DNA from: Blastococcus sp. | GTDB lineage: Bacteria; Actinomycetota; Actinomycetes; Mycobacteriales; Geodermatophilaceae | Assembly (NCBI GenBank): GCA_025465355.1 | Contig: JAODNN010000086.1 | Location: 1-57,757 of the forward strand | Reading direction: 5' to 3' | Length of the DNA: 57,757 bases | In this document: positions 9,250 to 17,300 of the stretch, one piece after another | Layout: each line of letters starts with the position of its first letter | How positions within the stretch are numbered: position 1 is the stretch's first letter | Notes under the pieces: model-generated | Databases searched by the model: none | The model's input: the letters and a program-made list of their open reading frames with translations, nothing else | What the model was told of the DNA's origin: nothing | Program-made: the position numbers and the translations under genes

Positions 9250-10629
9250 TCAGGGCTCGCTGCCCGTCGACGGGCCGGTGCCGTCCACGCGCACGGACGT
9301 CGCGCGTCCGGCACCCGCCTGTCCTCCCACCACGACCGGACGGCCGGTCGCCAGATCCCACAGCGCCGCCCAGTCGAGACGGCCCCGCGGCGGCTTCACG
9401 CCCGGCCGTTCGCGGGGCAGCCGGACCCGCAGCGCGCCGGGTCGGCTCGTGCACCGCACCGGCGTCGTCAGCCGCACCGTCTCACCGTCGACGCCGATCG
9501 GGATCTCCGCAGCGTCCGCGGTCACCAGCACCTCCGGGGCCTCGGCCAGCCGCAGTCCCTGCCGGTGGGCACCGTTCAGCATCCCCACGGCCTGCCGCGC
9601 ACTGTCCACGCGCACGGCGATCACCCCGAGAACCCCGCGATCCAGCCTGAACCGTCGGCCGATCCCCGCGGTGTCGGACGCCGCGTAGGAGTTGTTGCTG
9701 ACCAGGAGTGCCTGCGGCGCGTCCACCTTCGTCCCGCCGATGTCGGCGACCAGCTGGGCACCGCGCCGGCGGCTGAGCAGATCCGGCAGGGCGTCGAGAG
9801 TGGTGCCACCCTTGTCGTCCCGGTAGGCGGGACTCTCCACGATCTCCGCATAGGCGCCGAAGGACGCGTTGTTCACGAACGTGCGGCCGTTGATGTCACC
9901 GAGGTCGATCCTCGCCTCCACACCGTCGCGGAGGGCGTCGAGGCACCGCGCCGGATCGCGGCGGTCCAGCCCCAGGTCGAGGGCGAAGTGATTGCGGGTG
10001 CCCGCACTGATGACGAGGAAGGGCACGTCGTGCTCGGCGGCGACCTGGGCCACCAGGGCCTGGGTGCCGTCCCCGCCGGCCACGCCGATGAGATCGGCAC
10101 CCCGGGCCAGGGCATCGCGCGCGAGCTGCTGGACGTCCGTACCCGGCCGGTCCAGCAGAGCCACCTCCGCACCGAGCTCCTCGGCTCGCTCCCGCAGCCG
10201 GAACCGGCCCACCTTCCCGCCGCCCGAGCGCGGGTTCATGACGAGGAACGGGTGCGACGGCGCCGGCGCGCCGACGGTCTTCAGCACCCATTCCGACCGG
10301 TCGGGCCGCAGCGCCGTATGGGCCGCGGCGATCCCGACGGCCCAGGCCGCGGCGGCGGTCAGGGCCACCCAGAGCAGCCGGTCCGACGCGAACCACACGA
10401 GCACAGCCACGGGTGCGGCCAGGGCGAGGGTCAGCGCCAGCCACCGCAGGGGGCCGCGCTGGAACAGGAACCAGAAGAGGGCGGCGACGACGACGGCGGC
10501 GGCCGCGGCGGTCACCACCACCAGCCACAGGCCGCGACGGCCGGCGAACGCCAGCAGGACGAGGAATGCGAGGGCAACCAGTGCCAGAGAGCCCCGTGCA
10601 CACCACCGCCGGGCTCGCATCGAACCCAC
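9250..10629 (-). CDS. Diacylglycerol kinase family lipid kinase with N-terminal membrane helices
   Basis: The 459-residue protein has four to five hydrophobic segments in the first 105 residues and then a DAGK catalytic domain: NPRSGGGK (132-139), the nucleotide-binding GGDGT (185-189), and ISAGTRNHFALDLG. This is the DgkB/YegS/BmrU-type family, which phosphorylates diacylglycerol or related lipids at the inner membrane leaflet; the exact substrate cannot be read. The GTG at 10629 follows GGAGG at 6 nt. The gene converges with the SulP frame, with only 3 nt between their stops. Confidence 0.85.
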   Translation of the reverse strand: MGSMRARRWCARGSLALVALAFLVLLAFAGRRGLWLVVVTAAAAAVVVAALFWFLFQRGPLRWLALTLALAAPVAVLVWFASDRLLWVALTAAAAWAVGIAAAHTALRPDRSEWVLKTVGAPAPSHPFLVMNPRSGGGKVGRFRLRERAEELGAEVALLDRPGTDVQQLARDALARGADLIGVAGGDGTQALVAQVAAEHDVPFLVISAGTRNHFALDLGLDRRDPARCLDALRDGVEARIDLGDINGRTFVNNASFGAYAEIVESPAYRDDKGGTTLDALPDLLSRRRGAQLVADIGGTKVDAPQALLVSNNSYAASDTAGIGRRFRLDRGVLGVIAVRVDSARQAVGMLNGAHRQGLRLAEAPEVLVTADAAEIPIGVDGETVRLTTPVRCTSRPGALRVRLPRERPGVKPPRGRLDWAALWDLATGRPVVVGGQAGAGRATSVRVDGTGPSTGSEP

Positions 10630-10689
10630 GGCGCACCTCCACGGCCGATCCTTGTCCGACGATGATCGCCGTCCCGGTGCGCCGGGCGA

Positions 10690-11772
10690 TCACCCCTCCC
10701 GGACGGTTCCGCCGTGGTTCGGCACCTGGCCCGACCCGTCCGAGGTGACCCCGGCCTGCGGCCCGGCACGAGGTGCTCTCCGCCACTCCTTGGGACTGGT
10801 GCCGAACTGCTGCCGGAACCAGCGGGAGAACGCACTGGGCGCTTGGAAGCCCAGGAGCTGTGACACCTCCGTCAGCGTGTACCGCTCGTTCGGGAGGTAG
10901 CGCTCCGCTAGGCGCGCCCGGGTGCCGTGGACGATGGACGAGAACGTCTCCCCCCGGTCGGCCAGGTACCGGTGGAGCCCCCTGGGACGCAGGCCCAGCT
11001 CCCGGCTCACCTGCTGCATCGAATGCTGCCGCAGCGGCAGCAGGCGCTCCACCGCCTCCACCACGTCCGCCAGGCCGCCGGCGGCCGCCGGTGCCCGGGG
11101 GGCCACGACCGTGCGGAGGAACTCCTGCGTGTACGGGCGGAGCGAGGGGTCGGAGGTGACGACGGGGGTCGCGAGCTCTCGTGCGGGGAAGCGCAGGCCA
11201 GTGAGCTCGCGATCGAAGGCGACCCCGGGGCCGAAGAGCCGGCGCCACGGCCCGGCGTCCGGGGGCGACGGCCGGGAGAAGACAGCGGACGCGGGCCGCC
11301 AGTCGCTGCCCACCAGCGCTCGGATGATCCCCAGCAACGCCGCCATGACCAGATCGAGCGCCTCATCGTGCGGTGCGGGCTCCGCGAACTCGAGCCAGAC
11401 CTCGATCGTCGCCTGCCCATCGGCCTCGCTCAGGCGCAGGTGGAGCGCCTCGTTGTAGGCGCGCTCGTACCTGCTGAGCAGGTCCACGGCGCTTCGCAGG
11501 TCCGGCTCGTCACGCAGCACGACGCTGAGGGGGCCCAGAGACCCGAGGCGGCGGAGCTCTGCCATGCGCAAGCCGAAGTCAGGGCAATCCGCCTGCTGCG
11601 CGGACAGCTGGAGCAGCCGGGCGGCAGGGGCGGCGGGGAGCCAGCGGTCAGGGACGTCCAGGTCGGCGACGTCCAGGCCCACGTCGGCCATCAGGTCCGT
11701 GGGGTCCAGCCGCAAGGAGCGGGCCAGCCCTGCGTACCCGGTCAGCGTGTTGGTTCGGATGCGAGGCCGCAT
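10690..11772 (-). CDS. AraC family transcriptional regulator
   Basis: A 360-residue regulator with an N-terminal ligand/arabinose-binding-like domain as in the OruR/ArgR-type AraC group (about residues 18-200) and a C-terminal double helix-turn-helix (about 255-335). The second HTH contains LTEVSQLLGFQAPSAFSRWF and ends GTSPKEWR, which is diagnostic of the family. The ATG at 11772 has GAGG about 9 nt upstream. It diverges from the small HTH gene at 11941, and that pair may share control. The ligand is unknown; neighbours give no clear target. Confidence 0.88.
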   Translation of the reverse strand: MRPRIRTNTLTGYAGLARSLRLDPTDLMADVGLDVADLDVPDRWLPAAPAARLLQLSAQQADCPDFGLRMAELRRLGSLGPLSVVLRDEPDLRSAVDLLSRYERAYNEALHLRLSEADGQATIEVWLEFAEPAPHDEALDLVMAALLGIIRALVGSDWRPASAVFSRPSPPDAGPWRRLFGPGVAFDRELTGLRFPARELATPVVTSDPSLRPYTQEFLRTVVAPRAPAAAGGLADVVEAVERLLPLRQHSMQQVSRELGLRPRGLHRYLADRGETFSSIVHGTRARLAERYLPNERYTLTEVSQLLGFQAPSAFSRWFRQQFGTSPKEWRRAPRAGPQAGVTSDGSGQVPNHGGTVREG

Positions 11773-11940
11773 CACCGATCCCTCGGCTATGCGCGAAAAG
11801 GTAAGTGGTTGGACCGGATCCGTATAGCGGTACCGCTGATCCCTTCCTAGGTTCGCAGGAGAAGATCCTGCCTCGACGTGGTCAGCGCGAACGCCTCCGT
11901 CCCGACCGGATGAGCCCCCGATGACGGCGAGGAGGCAAGC

Positions 11941-12210
11941 ATGACCCAGCGTCCGCTTGTCACGGAGACCACACGTCCGGATTCCCTCTCTGCGCTCAAC
12001 TGCCGCGACGTCCAGGTGCTCAGGTGCCTGGCCGCCGGGAATTCGACGGCCCGGATCGCCGCGGTCCAGTCCGTCTCCAGCAACACCGTCCGCACCAGGA
12101 TCCGCCGGATCCAGGGCAAGCTCCACGTCGCCGATCGCCAGGCGATGGTGCGGGTGGCTCGTGACCTCGACGTTCGCCGCATCCCCCGGCCGCGCAGCGC
12201 GGTCCGCTGA
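11941..12210 (+). CDS. Small LuxR-type helix-turn-helix protein
   Basis: An 89-residue protein that is essentially a lone LuxR/GerE DNA-binding domain: LNCRDVQVLRCLAAGNSTA, a recognition helix around SSNTVRTRIRRI, and GKLHVADRQAMVRVARDL. There is no receiver or sensor domain, so it either binds DNA constitutively or pairs with another protein. The ATG follows GAGGAGG at a good distance. It diverges from the AraC regulator across a 168-nt intergenic region. Confidence 0.78.
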   Translation: MTQRPLVTETTRPDSLSALNCRDVQVLRCLAAGNSTARIAAVQSVSSNTVRTRIRRIQGKLHVADRQAMVRVARDLDVRRIPRPRSAVR

Positions 12211-12216
12211 TCGGCG

Positions 12217-12231
12217 GCCCGCCGCGCGGGC
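12217..12231 (+). terminator. GC hairpin after the small HTH gene
   Basis: GCCCGC / GCGGGC can pair as a 6-bp stem with a CGC loop 7 nt past the stop at 12210. A second small hairpin, CCACCT / AGGTGG, follows about 15 nt later. Neither has a clean T tract, so this is only a candidate terminator. The rest of 12232-12350 holds nothing recognisable. Confidence 0.35.
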
Positions 12232-12350
12232 TGTCAGACTGAGACCACCTCGCCAGGTGGGCGACAGAGGGCCCCGGTCCGTGGTGCGCTCGCCTGGCGA
12301 GGCTGTTGCGCCTTCGCGTGTGTCGGTAGCCGGGGGCGGTCCCGGCGGAC

Positions 12351-12968
12351 TCACCCGCCGCCGGTCGCGACGACGGGGCGCCCCCGCTCCCAACGCAGAC
12401 CGACCAGGTTCATCCCGCGGTAGGTCTTTCCGCCGTACCAGGAGTGAAAGGCCAACGTGTCGGTTCCGTCGGGTGCGACCACGACGTCCTGACCGCCCGG
12501 GCCGATGTACCGGCCCCCGCTGGCGTCCGTGGTGAGCAGCGGTTCCGCACCTTGGGTGTAGGGGCCCGTCACGGAGTCCGCGGTCGCGTAGCCGATGGCG
12601 TACCCGTTCCCGCCGTAGTCGTTCGCCGAGTACATCAACGTGTACGTGCCGTCGCGCTTCACCAGGGTCGGGGCCTCCACGAGATCGCCCTCCCATGACT
12701 GATCCTGCTTGACCAGCCGGGTCGATGTCCCGGCTAGGGAGAGGCCGTCCGCGGTCAGCGGTGCGATGTACAGCCAGGTGTCGAGGCCGCAGCAGTTCCC
12801 GTCGTTCTTCCAGAGCAGGTAGCGGCCTCCGTCCTCATCGGCGAACGTCGAGGCATCGATGGCGCCGCCCTCATCCGCCGGACGGACCAGCGTCCCGTGA
12901 CCGGCGACCTCTACTGGCAGCCCGGCTGGGCCGCGCCTCCGAGCCGCCGTACGAGGTGTCGGCCCCCT
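12351..12968 (-). pseudogene. GH43-type glycosidase remnant, 5' truncated
   Basis: Reading leftwards from about 12905, the frame matches the C-terminal part of family 43 glycosidases. Landmarks are GGAIDASTFADEDGGRYLLW, WEGDLVEAPTLVKRDG (including the probable general-acid Glu in VEAPT), LMYSANDYGG, and GPGGQDV followed by FHSWY. The frame is closed upstream by a stop at 12969-12971, and the residues between there and 12905 are low-complexity Arg/Pro-rich and unlike GH43. The first catalytic Asp and half of the propeller are absent. No start codon with a ribosome binding site produces a full domain. It looks like a decayed arabinanase or arabinosidase gene next to the sugar island. Confidence 0.7.
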
Positions 12969-13160
12969 TCACCCTCGCGGTGCGGGAGAGCACCTCCGGC
13001 CGGCGCCGGATCAGGTAGCCCCCACCGTCGCACCTGTGCGGCTGCGCTCGACACGAGCCGGTCGCCCCGACAGAGCACGCTCAGGGGCCGTGGGCGGGAG
13101 ACGTTACGAAGGCTGTCCGGAGGACGGCGTCGTCCGCCATACTCGTGACAGCCTTCCGGT

Positions 13161-13180
13161 CAAACGCTTGCGCAACGTTT
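13161..13180 (+). promoter_or_regulatory. LacI-type tandem operator upstream of lacI-like gene
   Basis: CAAACGCTTG (13161-13170) is a near-palindrome of the classic LacI-family form with central CG. One base later comes GCAACGTT (13172-13179), which is also the core of the palindrome at 15326-15339. Both lie 23-42 nt before the GTG of the regulator at 13203, so autoregulation is likely. Confidence 0.6.
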
Positions 13181-13202
13181 CCACGCGGGAGAGGTGCTCA
13201 CC

Positions 13203-14210
13203 GTGGTGAGGATGGCGGAGGTGGCCGGCGTGGCCGGCGTGTCGGCCTCCACCGTCTCGCATGTTCTCAACGGCACGCGTCGCGTGCTCCCCGAGACCGA
13301 GGCGGCGGTGCGAGCCGCCATCGAGAGCACCGGCTACATCCATGACACCATCGCGCGGTCCATGGTCACCGGCGGCACGATGACGGTGGGCGTCGCCATG
13401 TCTGCGATGTCGAACCCGTACTTCGCCGACTTTCTGCACGCGATCGAGCAGTCTCTCTCGAACGCCGGGTACTCGCTGCTGCTCGCCGAGACGCACGACA
13501 ACAGCCATGAGGAGCAGCAGGCGGTCGCGTCGCTCCTGAGCCGTCGAGTGGATGCGGTGATCCTTGCTCCGTCGGAGGACCCGAGTCGGTCGTTGACGAG
13601 CGCGGCCCGGGCCAAGGTCCCTGTCGTGCTGATAGACCGCGTGATCGAGGCGCCTCTGGACCAGGTCGGCTGCTACAACGCTGCGCCCACCGCGCAGCTG
13701 GTGGACCACCTGGCCGGCCAGGGGCACCAGCGGATCGCGATGATCGCGGGGCGCCGCCACCTCGCGACGACAGAGGAGCGGATCGCCGGCTACAAGCGCG
13801 GGCTCCGCAGCAGTGGCCTGCGGTTCGACCCGGAGCTCCTCGTCGCCGGGGACGGGTCGGACGTGGGGGCGGAGCGGGCGGTGCGTGCGCTGCTGGACCT
13901 GGAACACCGGCCCTCGGGGCTGATCGTAGGGAACAACCTGATGACCGTCGGCGCCATGGCCGGGCTGCGGGCCGCCGGGGTGGAGGTCCCGCGTGACATG
14001 GCTCTGGTGGCCTTCGACGACTTCGCCTGGGCGGACCTGTTCCACCCCCGCCTGACGACCATCGCGCAGCCCACGCAGCAGATGGGGGAGCGGGCGGTCG
14101 CGATGCTTCTGGCACGTCTGGCTGATCCGGAAGGCCCCACGCGGAAGGTGCGACTGAAGCCGACGTTCGTGCATCGGGATTCCTGTGGATGCACCGCCGG
14201 CGGTCGGTGA
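13203..14210 (+). CDS. LacI family transcriptional regulator (first of two)
   Basis: The 335-residue protein has the N-terminal LacI HTH (MAEVAGVAGVSASTVSHVLN), a hinge region, and a periplasmic-binding-protein-like effector domain from about residue 60 to the end (for example FADFLHAIEQSLSNAGYSLL; VAFDDFAWADLFHPRLTTI). Effector domains of this class bind sugars or sugar phosphates. The GTG at 13203 is chosen over GTG 13194, GTG 13206 and ATG 13212 because GAGG lies 8 nt upstream. It is preceded by a double operator and converges with the second LacI gene. It probably controls part of the sugar island; the effector is not known. Confidence 0.9.
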   Translation: MVRMAEVAGVAGVSASTVSHVLNGTRRVLPETEAAVRAAIESTGYIHDTIARSMVTGGTMTVGVAMSAMSNPYFADFLHAIEQSLSNAGYSLLLAETHDNSHEEQQAVASLLSRRVDAVILAPSEDPSRSLTSAARAKVPVVLIDRVIEAPLDQVGCYNAAPTAQLVDHLAGQGHQRIAMIAGRRHLATTEERIAGYKRGLRSSGLRFDPELLVAGDGSDVGAERAVRALLDLEHRPSGLIVGNNLMTVGAMAGLRAAGVEVPRDMALVAFDDFAWADLFHPRLTTIAQPTQQMGERAVAMLLARLADPEGPTRKVRLKPTFVHRDSCGCTAGGR

Positions 14211-14238
14211 GAAGCGGGACCCAGGGCGGCATCCCGGC

Positions 14239-15261
14239 CTAGGGGGACCCCGCCGGCCCGCTGCTCTCCCGGACGATCAAGCGGTGCGAGACCACGATGT
14301 CCCGCGCGGACTCGGACCGTTTCCCGTCGAGACGTTCGGCGAGGCACTCCAGCGCCCGGACGGCGATCGCCCACTTGTCCGGGGAAACAGTGGTGAGCGA
14401 CGGAAAGGAGTAGCGGCCGTCCTCGATGTCGTCGAACCCGACCACGGCAAGGTCACGCGGGACGTCGAGGCCGGCGTCGCGCGCGGCCCGCATGGCTCCC
14501 AGCGCCAGCTGATCGTTGAAGCAGAACACCGCGTCGGGTGGCTCGGGCAGCGTGAGCAGGCTCCGCATGGCCGCGGCGCCGTCCGGGCGATGGAGTGCGG
14601 CGACCCGAATCTCGAGCTGCTCGTCGGAGGGGTGACCGGCCGCTCGCAGAGACGCGCGATAGCCCTCGAGGCGCAGCCGCGCGGTCTCGTTGGTCAGATG
14701 CGGCTGCAGGCCGATGGCGGCGATGCGGCGGCGGCCCGACCCGATGAGGTGTTCGGTCGCCTCGACGGCCGCGGCGACGTTGTCGACGGCGATGTGGTCG
14801 GCCACGCCGTCGCTCGTCCGCTCACCGAGCAACACCAGCGGGATGTCCTCCGCACCGCGGCGCAGGTCGGCTGCGCCGAGTCCCCACGGGCTGAAGACCA
14901 GCCCGTCGACGAAGCCCGCGGCCGCTCCCTCCAGGAACGCGCGCTCACGGGCGGGATCCCCACCCGTCTGGTCGACCAGCACGGTCCACGACCGTTCCTC
15001 GGCGGCGAGGACCAGGTGCGCGGCGACCTCACTGAAGTACGGCGAGTCGATCTCGGGGACCACCAGGCCGATGAGCCCGGAACGGCCGCGGCGCAGGTTG
15101 CGCGCGGCGAGGTTGGGGCGGTAGTTCAGCTGCTCGAGCGCCCGCTCGACCCGGGCCCGGGTGTCGGGTGCGACGTGCGGGAACCGGTTGACGACGTTCG
15201 ACACCGTTCGCACGGAGACGCCCGCGATCGCCGCGACATCCTTCAGGCTCATGTCGCCCAC
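14239..15261 (-). CDS. LacI family transcriptional regulator (second of two)
   Basis: A 340-residue LacI regulator: HTH MSLKDVAAIAGVSVRTVSNV, hinge YRPNLAARNLRRG, then an effector-binding domain with DNVAAAVEATEHLI and VVGFDDIEDG. The GTG at 15261 has AGGAGG 5 nt beyond the codon; the ATG at 15252 has worse spacing. The gene ends in TAG. It diverges from the dioxygenase gene at 15391, with a perfect 14-bp palindrome between them, so it probably represses both itself and that gene. Confidence 0.9.
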   Translation of the reverse strand: MGDMSLKDVAAIAGVSVRTVSNVVNRFPHVAPDTRARVERALEQLNYRPNLAARNLRRGRSGLIGLVVPEIDSPYFSEVAAHLVLAAEERSWTVLVDQTGGDPARERAFLEGAAAGFVDGLVFSPWGLGAADLRRGAEDIPLVLLGERTSDGVADHIAVDNVAAAVEATEHLIGSGRRRIAAIGLQPHLTNETARLRLEGYRASLRAAGHPSDEQLEIRVAALHRPDGAAAMRSLLTLPEPPDAVFCFNDQLALGAMRAARDAGLDVPRDLAVVGFDDIEDGRYSFPSLTTVSPDKWAIAVRALECLAERLDGKRSESARDIVVSHRLIVRESSGPAGSP

Positions 15262-15307
15262 GGCCTCCTCCTGTCCGAGCCAGGCGTCGGACGCGATGCC
15301 ATTCTGC

Positions 15308-15339
15308 CAAACACTTGCGGTCCCTTTGCAACGTTGCAA
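15308..15339. promoter_or_regulatory. Divergent operator region: LacI-type half plus perfect palindrome
   Basis: TTGCAACGTTGCAA at 15326-15339 is a perfect 14-bp palindrome. CAAACACTTG at 15308-15317 differs by one base from the operator at 13161. The arrangement sits between the divergent lacI-like gene (start 15261) and the dioxygenase gene (start 15391), where a repressor would cover both promoters. Confidence 0.65.
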
Positions 15340-15390
15340 GACTTCGGTGCGGGAACCACCGGGCCACGGTCGACTCACGAAGGAAGAGCC

Positions 15391-16236
15391 ATGGAGACAA
15401 CCACCGACAGCCGTGTGAACCTCGAGGCCGTCACCGCCGAGCAACTGGAGGCGCTGCGCCGGGACGGGGTCACCGCGCAGAAGGGCGCCTTCAGCCGCGA
15501 ATGGGCGCAGCGCATGGCCGAGGACATCGACGCGGCCTTCGCCGACGCCCGTGGACGCGAGGGTGGGGCGGTGGGGCGCGGGCCCAACCGCTACTACGTG
15601 GAGATCCACCCGGAACAGCTGCGCGGCTTCGTCGATCTGGTCACCCACCCGTGGGTCACGTCGGTGTGCGAGTCGGTCCTGGGCCCCGACTACGAGATCG
15701 TCGAGGTCGGGTTCGACATCCCCTTCGCCGGTGCGATGAACCAGCCCTGGCACCGCGATTTCCCCTCGCCACGGGAGACCCTCGAGGATCACCGCTACAC
15801 CTCCCTGGCGTTCAACCTCACCGCGGTCGACACCGAGGAGGACATGGGGCCCTTCGAGATCGCGCAGGGCACGCAGTACGACGCGTCGGACGAGAACTGG
15901 AAGCACGAGATGTTCCCGCCCAAGGAGCTGTACGGGCGGTACGAGGAGCGGGCGGTCCGCAAGTACCCGAAGATGGGCGACATCTCGGCGCGCTCGGCGC
16001 TGACCATCCACCGGGGCACCATCAACCACTCCGAGAAGCCGCGTCCGGTTCTGGTGCTCGGGATCGACGCGCCGGGCGCCGGCAACGCCGAACACCACGA
16101 CATGGCAGTCACGAAGCGGTACTGGGAGACCCTGCCCGAGCAGGTCCGGGCCCACCTGCGTCGCCCCATCGTCGACGAGCTGACCCCGATCGTGCAGAAG
16201 CACCAGATCGAGGGGCTGGTCATGGGCGAGGCCTGA
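15391..16236 (+). CDS. Phytanoyl-CoA dioxygenase (PhyH) family oxygenase
   Basis: A 281-residue protein with the PhyH fold: an HxD iron ligand pair in WHRDFPSP, a distal His and the 2-oxoglutarate-binding Arg region in HRGTINHSEKPRP. This predicts an Fe(II)/2-oxoglutarate-dependent hydroxylase. Substrates in bacterial PhyH proteins vary widely, from osmolytes and phosphonates to secondary metabolites, and cannot be deduced here. The ATG follows GGAAGAG. It is divergent from a LacI regulator and sits in a sugar-use island, which is an unusual setting for this family and hints at a modified sugar or sugar acid as substrate. Confidence 0.85.
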   Translation: METTTDSRVNLEAVTAEQLEALRRDGVTAQKGAFSREWAQRMAEDIDAAFADARGREGGAVGRGPNRYYVEIHPEQLRGFVDLVTHPWVTSVCESVLGPDYEIVEVGFDIPFAGAMNQPWHRDFPSPRETLEDHRYTSLAFNLTAVDTEEDMGPFEIAQGTQYDASDENWKHEMFPPKELYGRYEERAVRKYPKMGDISARSALTIHRGTINHSEKPRPVLVLGIDAPGAGNAEHHDMAVTKRYWETLPEQVRAHLRRPIVDELTPIVQKHQIEGLVMGEA

Positions 16237-16258
16237 GCCCGCCAGGCCCCATGCCCCC

Positions 16259-16292
16259 GAGCGCGGTCGGAGCTCACGCTCCGGCCGCGCTC
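16259..16292 (+). terminator. Strong rho-independent-like terminator after the dioxygenase gene
   Basis: A 15-bp stem (GAGCGCGGTCGGAGC against GCTCCGGCCGCGCTC, with one G-T wobble) closes a TCAC loop and is followed by GTTCCTTCC. It starts 22 nt past the stop at 16236 and separates the dioxygenase gene from the next gene. Confidence 0.75.
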
Positions 16293-16381
16293 GTTCCTTC
16301 CGGACCACCTGCCGGCGTCCGTGCGGCGGCCCTGACACCGTGACCACGGGCCATCATCCGGCCACGTCTGGAGGACAACCT

Positions 16382-17257
16382 GTGCTGAGACCCGAATTGA
16401 GCATCGCCGATGCGGTGCGGACGGCCCGCCCGGCAGACGGCGTCACCGTCTGGCTGCTCGGCAACGCGGGCGTGCTCCTGATGGACGCGGCAGGCCGGCG
16501 GATTGCGATCGACCCCTGGACGTCGCCATGGCTGGAGACCCGCAGTGCCGCCAATCCTGAGCCTGTGGCGCGGCAGCGCCCGGCGCGCCTCCGTTCGGAG
16601 GAGCTGGCGGAGCTCGTGGACGCCGTGCTGGTCACCCACGAGCACCCCGATCATCTCGACCCCGGCCTGGCCGATGCCCTCACGGCGGCCCGGATCCCGG
16701 TCTTCCTGCCGGAGGGATGTCTGCCCGCGGCGGAGGCATGCGGCTACCCGGCCTCGGCACTGCGTCCGGTCCAGGTAGGGGAGGACGTCGATGTGCGTGG
16801 TTTCGGCGTCGTCGTGCTGCCCGCAGCGCACGCGTTCGCCGGTGACGGTTACGGCCACTACAAGGAATGGCTGGACGAAGGCGGAGCCCATCGGGCGGTC
16901 GGGTTCGTCGTCCGGAGCGGTGGGCGCGTGCTCTTCCACGGCGGGGACACCGTCATGTGGCCCGGACTGGCAGAGCGACTGCGCGCCGCAGGCGTCGACA
17001 CGTGCCTACTGCCCATCAACGGCCGGGACTGGCTGCGCGAAGAACGTGGTCTGGTGGGCAACCTGACCGCACGGGAGAGCGCCGACCTCGCCGCCGCGTG
17101 TGGCGCCGAGGTCCTGATTCCCGTGCACTTCGACGGGGTGCTCGGCAACACCGGCTCGCCGGGAGAGCTGGTCGACTACGCGTCCACGGCCTATCCCCAG
17201 CTGTCGGTCCTGCTCCCCGGGCGCTCGGGTGTCCACCTGCCCCCGCTCGCGGGGTGA
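16382..17257 (+). CDS. UlaG-like MBL-fold metallo-hydrolase
   Basis: A 291-residue metallo-beta-lactamase-fold protein with the HxHxDH site THEHPDH (about residues 84-90), a later AAH (His ligand), GGDT (bridging Asp) and a C-terminal VHFD. It resembles UlaG, the L-ascorbate-6-phosphate lactonase, and related lactone hydrolases. Given its neighbours (galactonate dehydratase and a galactofuranose-type importer), hydrolysis of a sugar lactone such as galactonolactone is an attractive but unproven role. The GTG at 16382 follows GGAGG at 7 nt, a better start than the GTG at 16340. It converges with dgoD. Confidence 0.8.
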   Translation: MLRPELSIADAVRTARPADGVTVWLLGNAGVLLMDAAGRRIAIDPWTSPWLETRSAANPEPVARQRPARLRSEELAELVDAVLVTHEHPDHLDPGLADALTAARIPVFLPEGCLPAAEACGYPASALRPVQVGEDVDVRGFGVVVLPAAHAFAGDGYGHYKEWLDEGGAHRAVGFVVRSGGRVLFHGGDTVMWPGLAERLRAAGVDTCLLPINGRDWLREERGLVGNLTARESADLAAACGAEVLIPVHFDGVLGNTGSPGELVDYASTAYPQLSVLLPGRSGVHLPPLAG

Positions 17258-17300
17258 CGCAGCCATCGGACTGCGCCCGGGCGACGCAACCCGCTCCGCG

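Noticed and set aside
12700-13148. Alternative frames that might extend the GH43 remnant upstream
   Set aside because: Translations in the other two minus frames show stops or Arg-rich sequence with no GH43 motifs.
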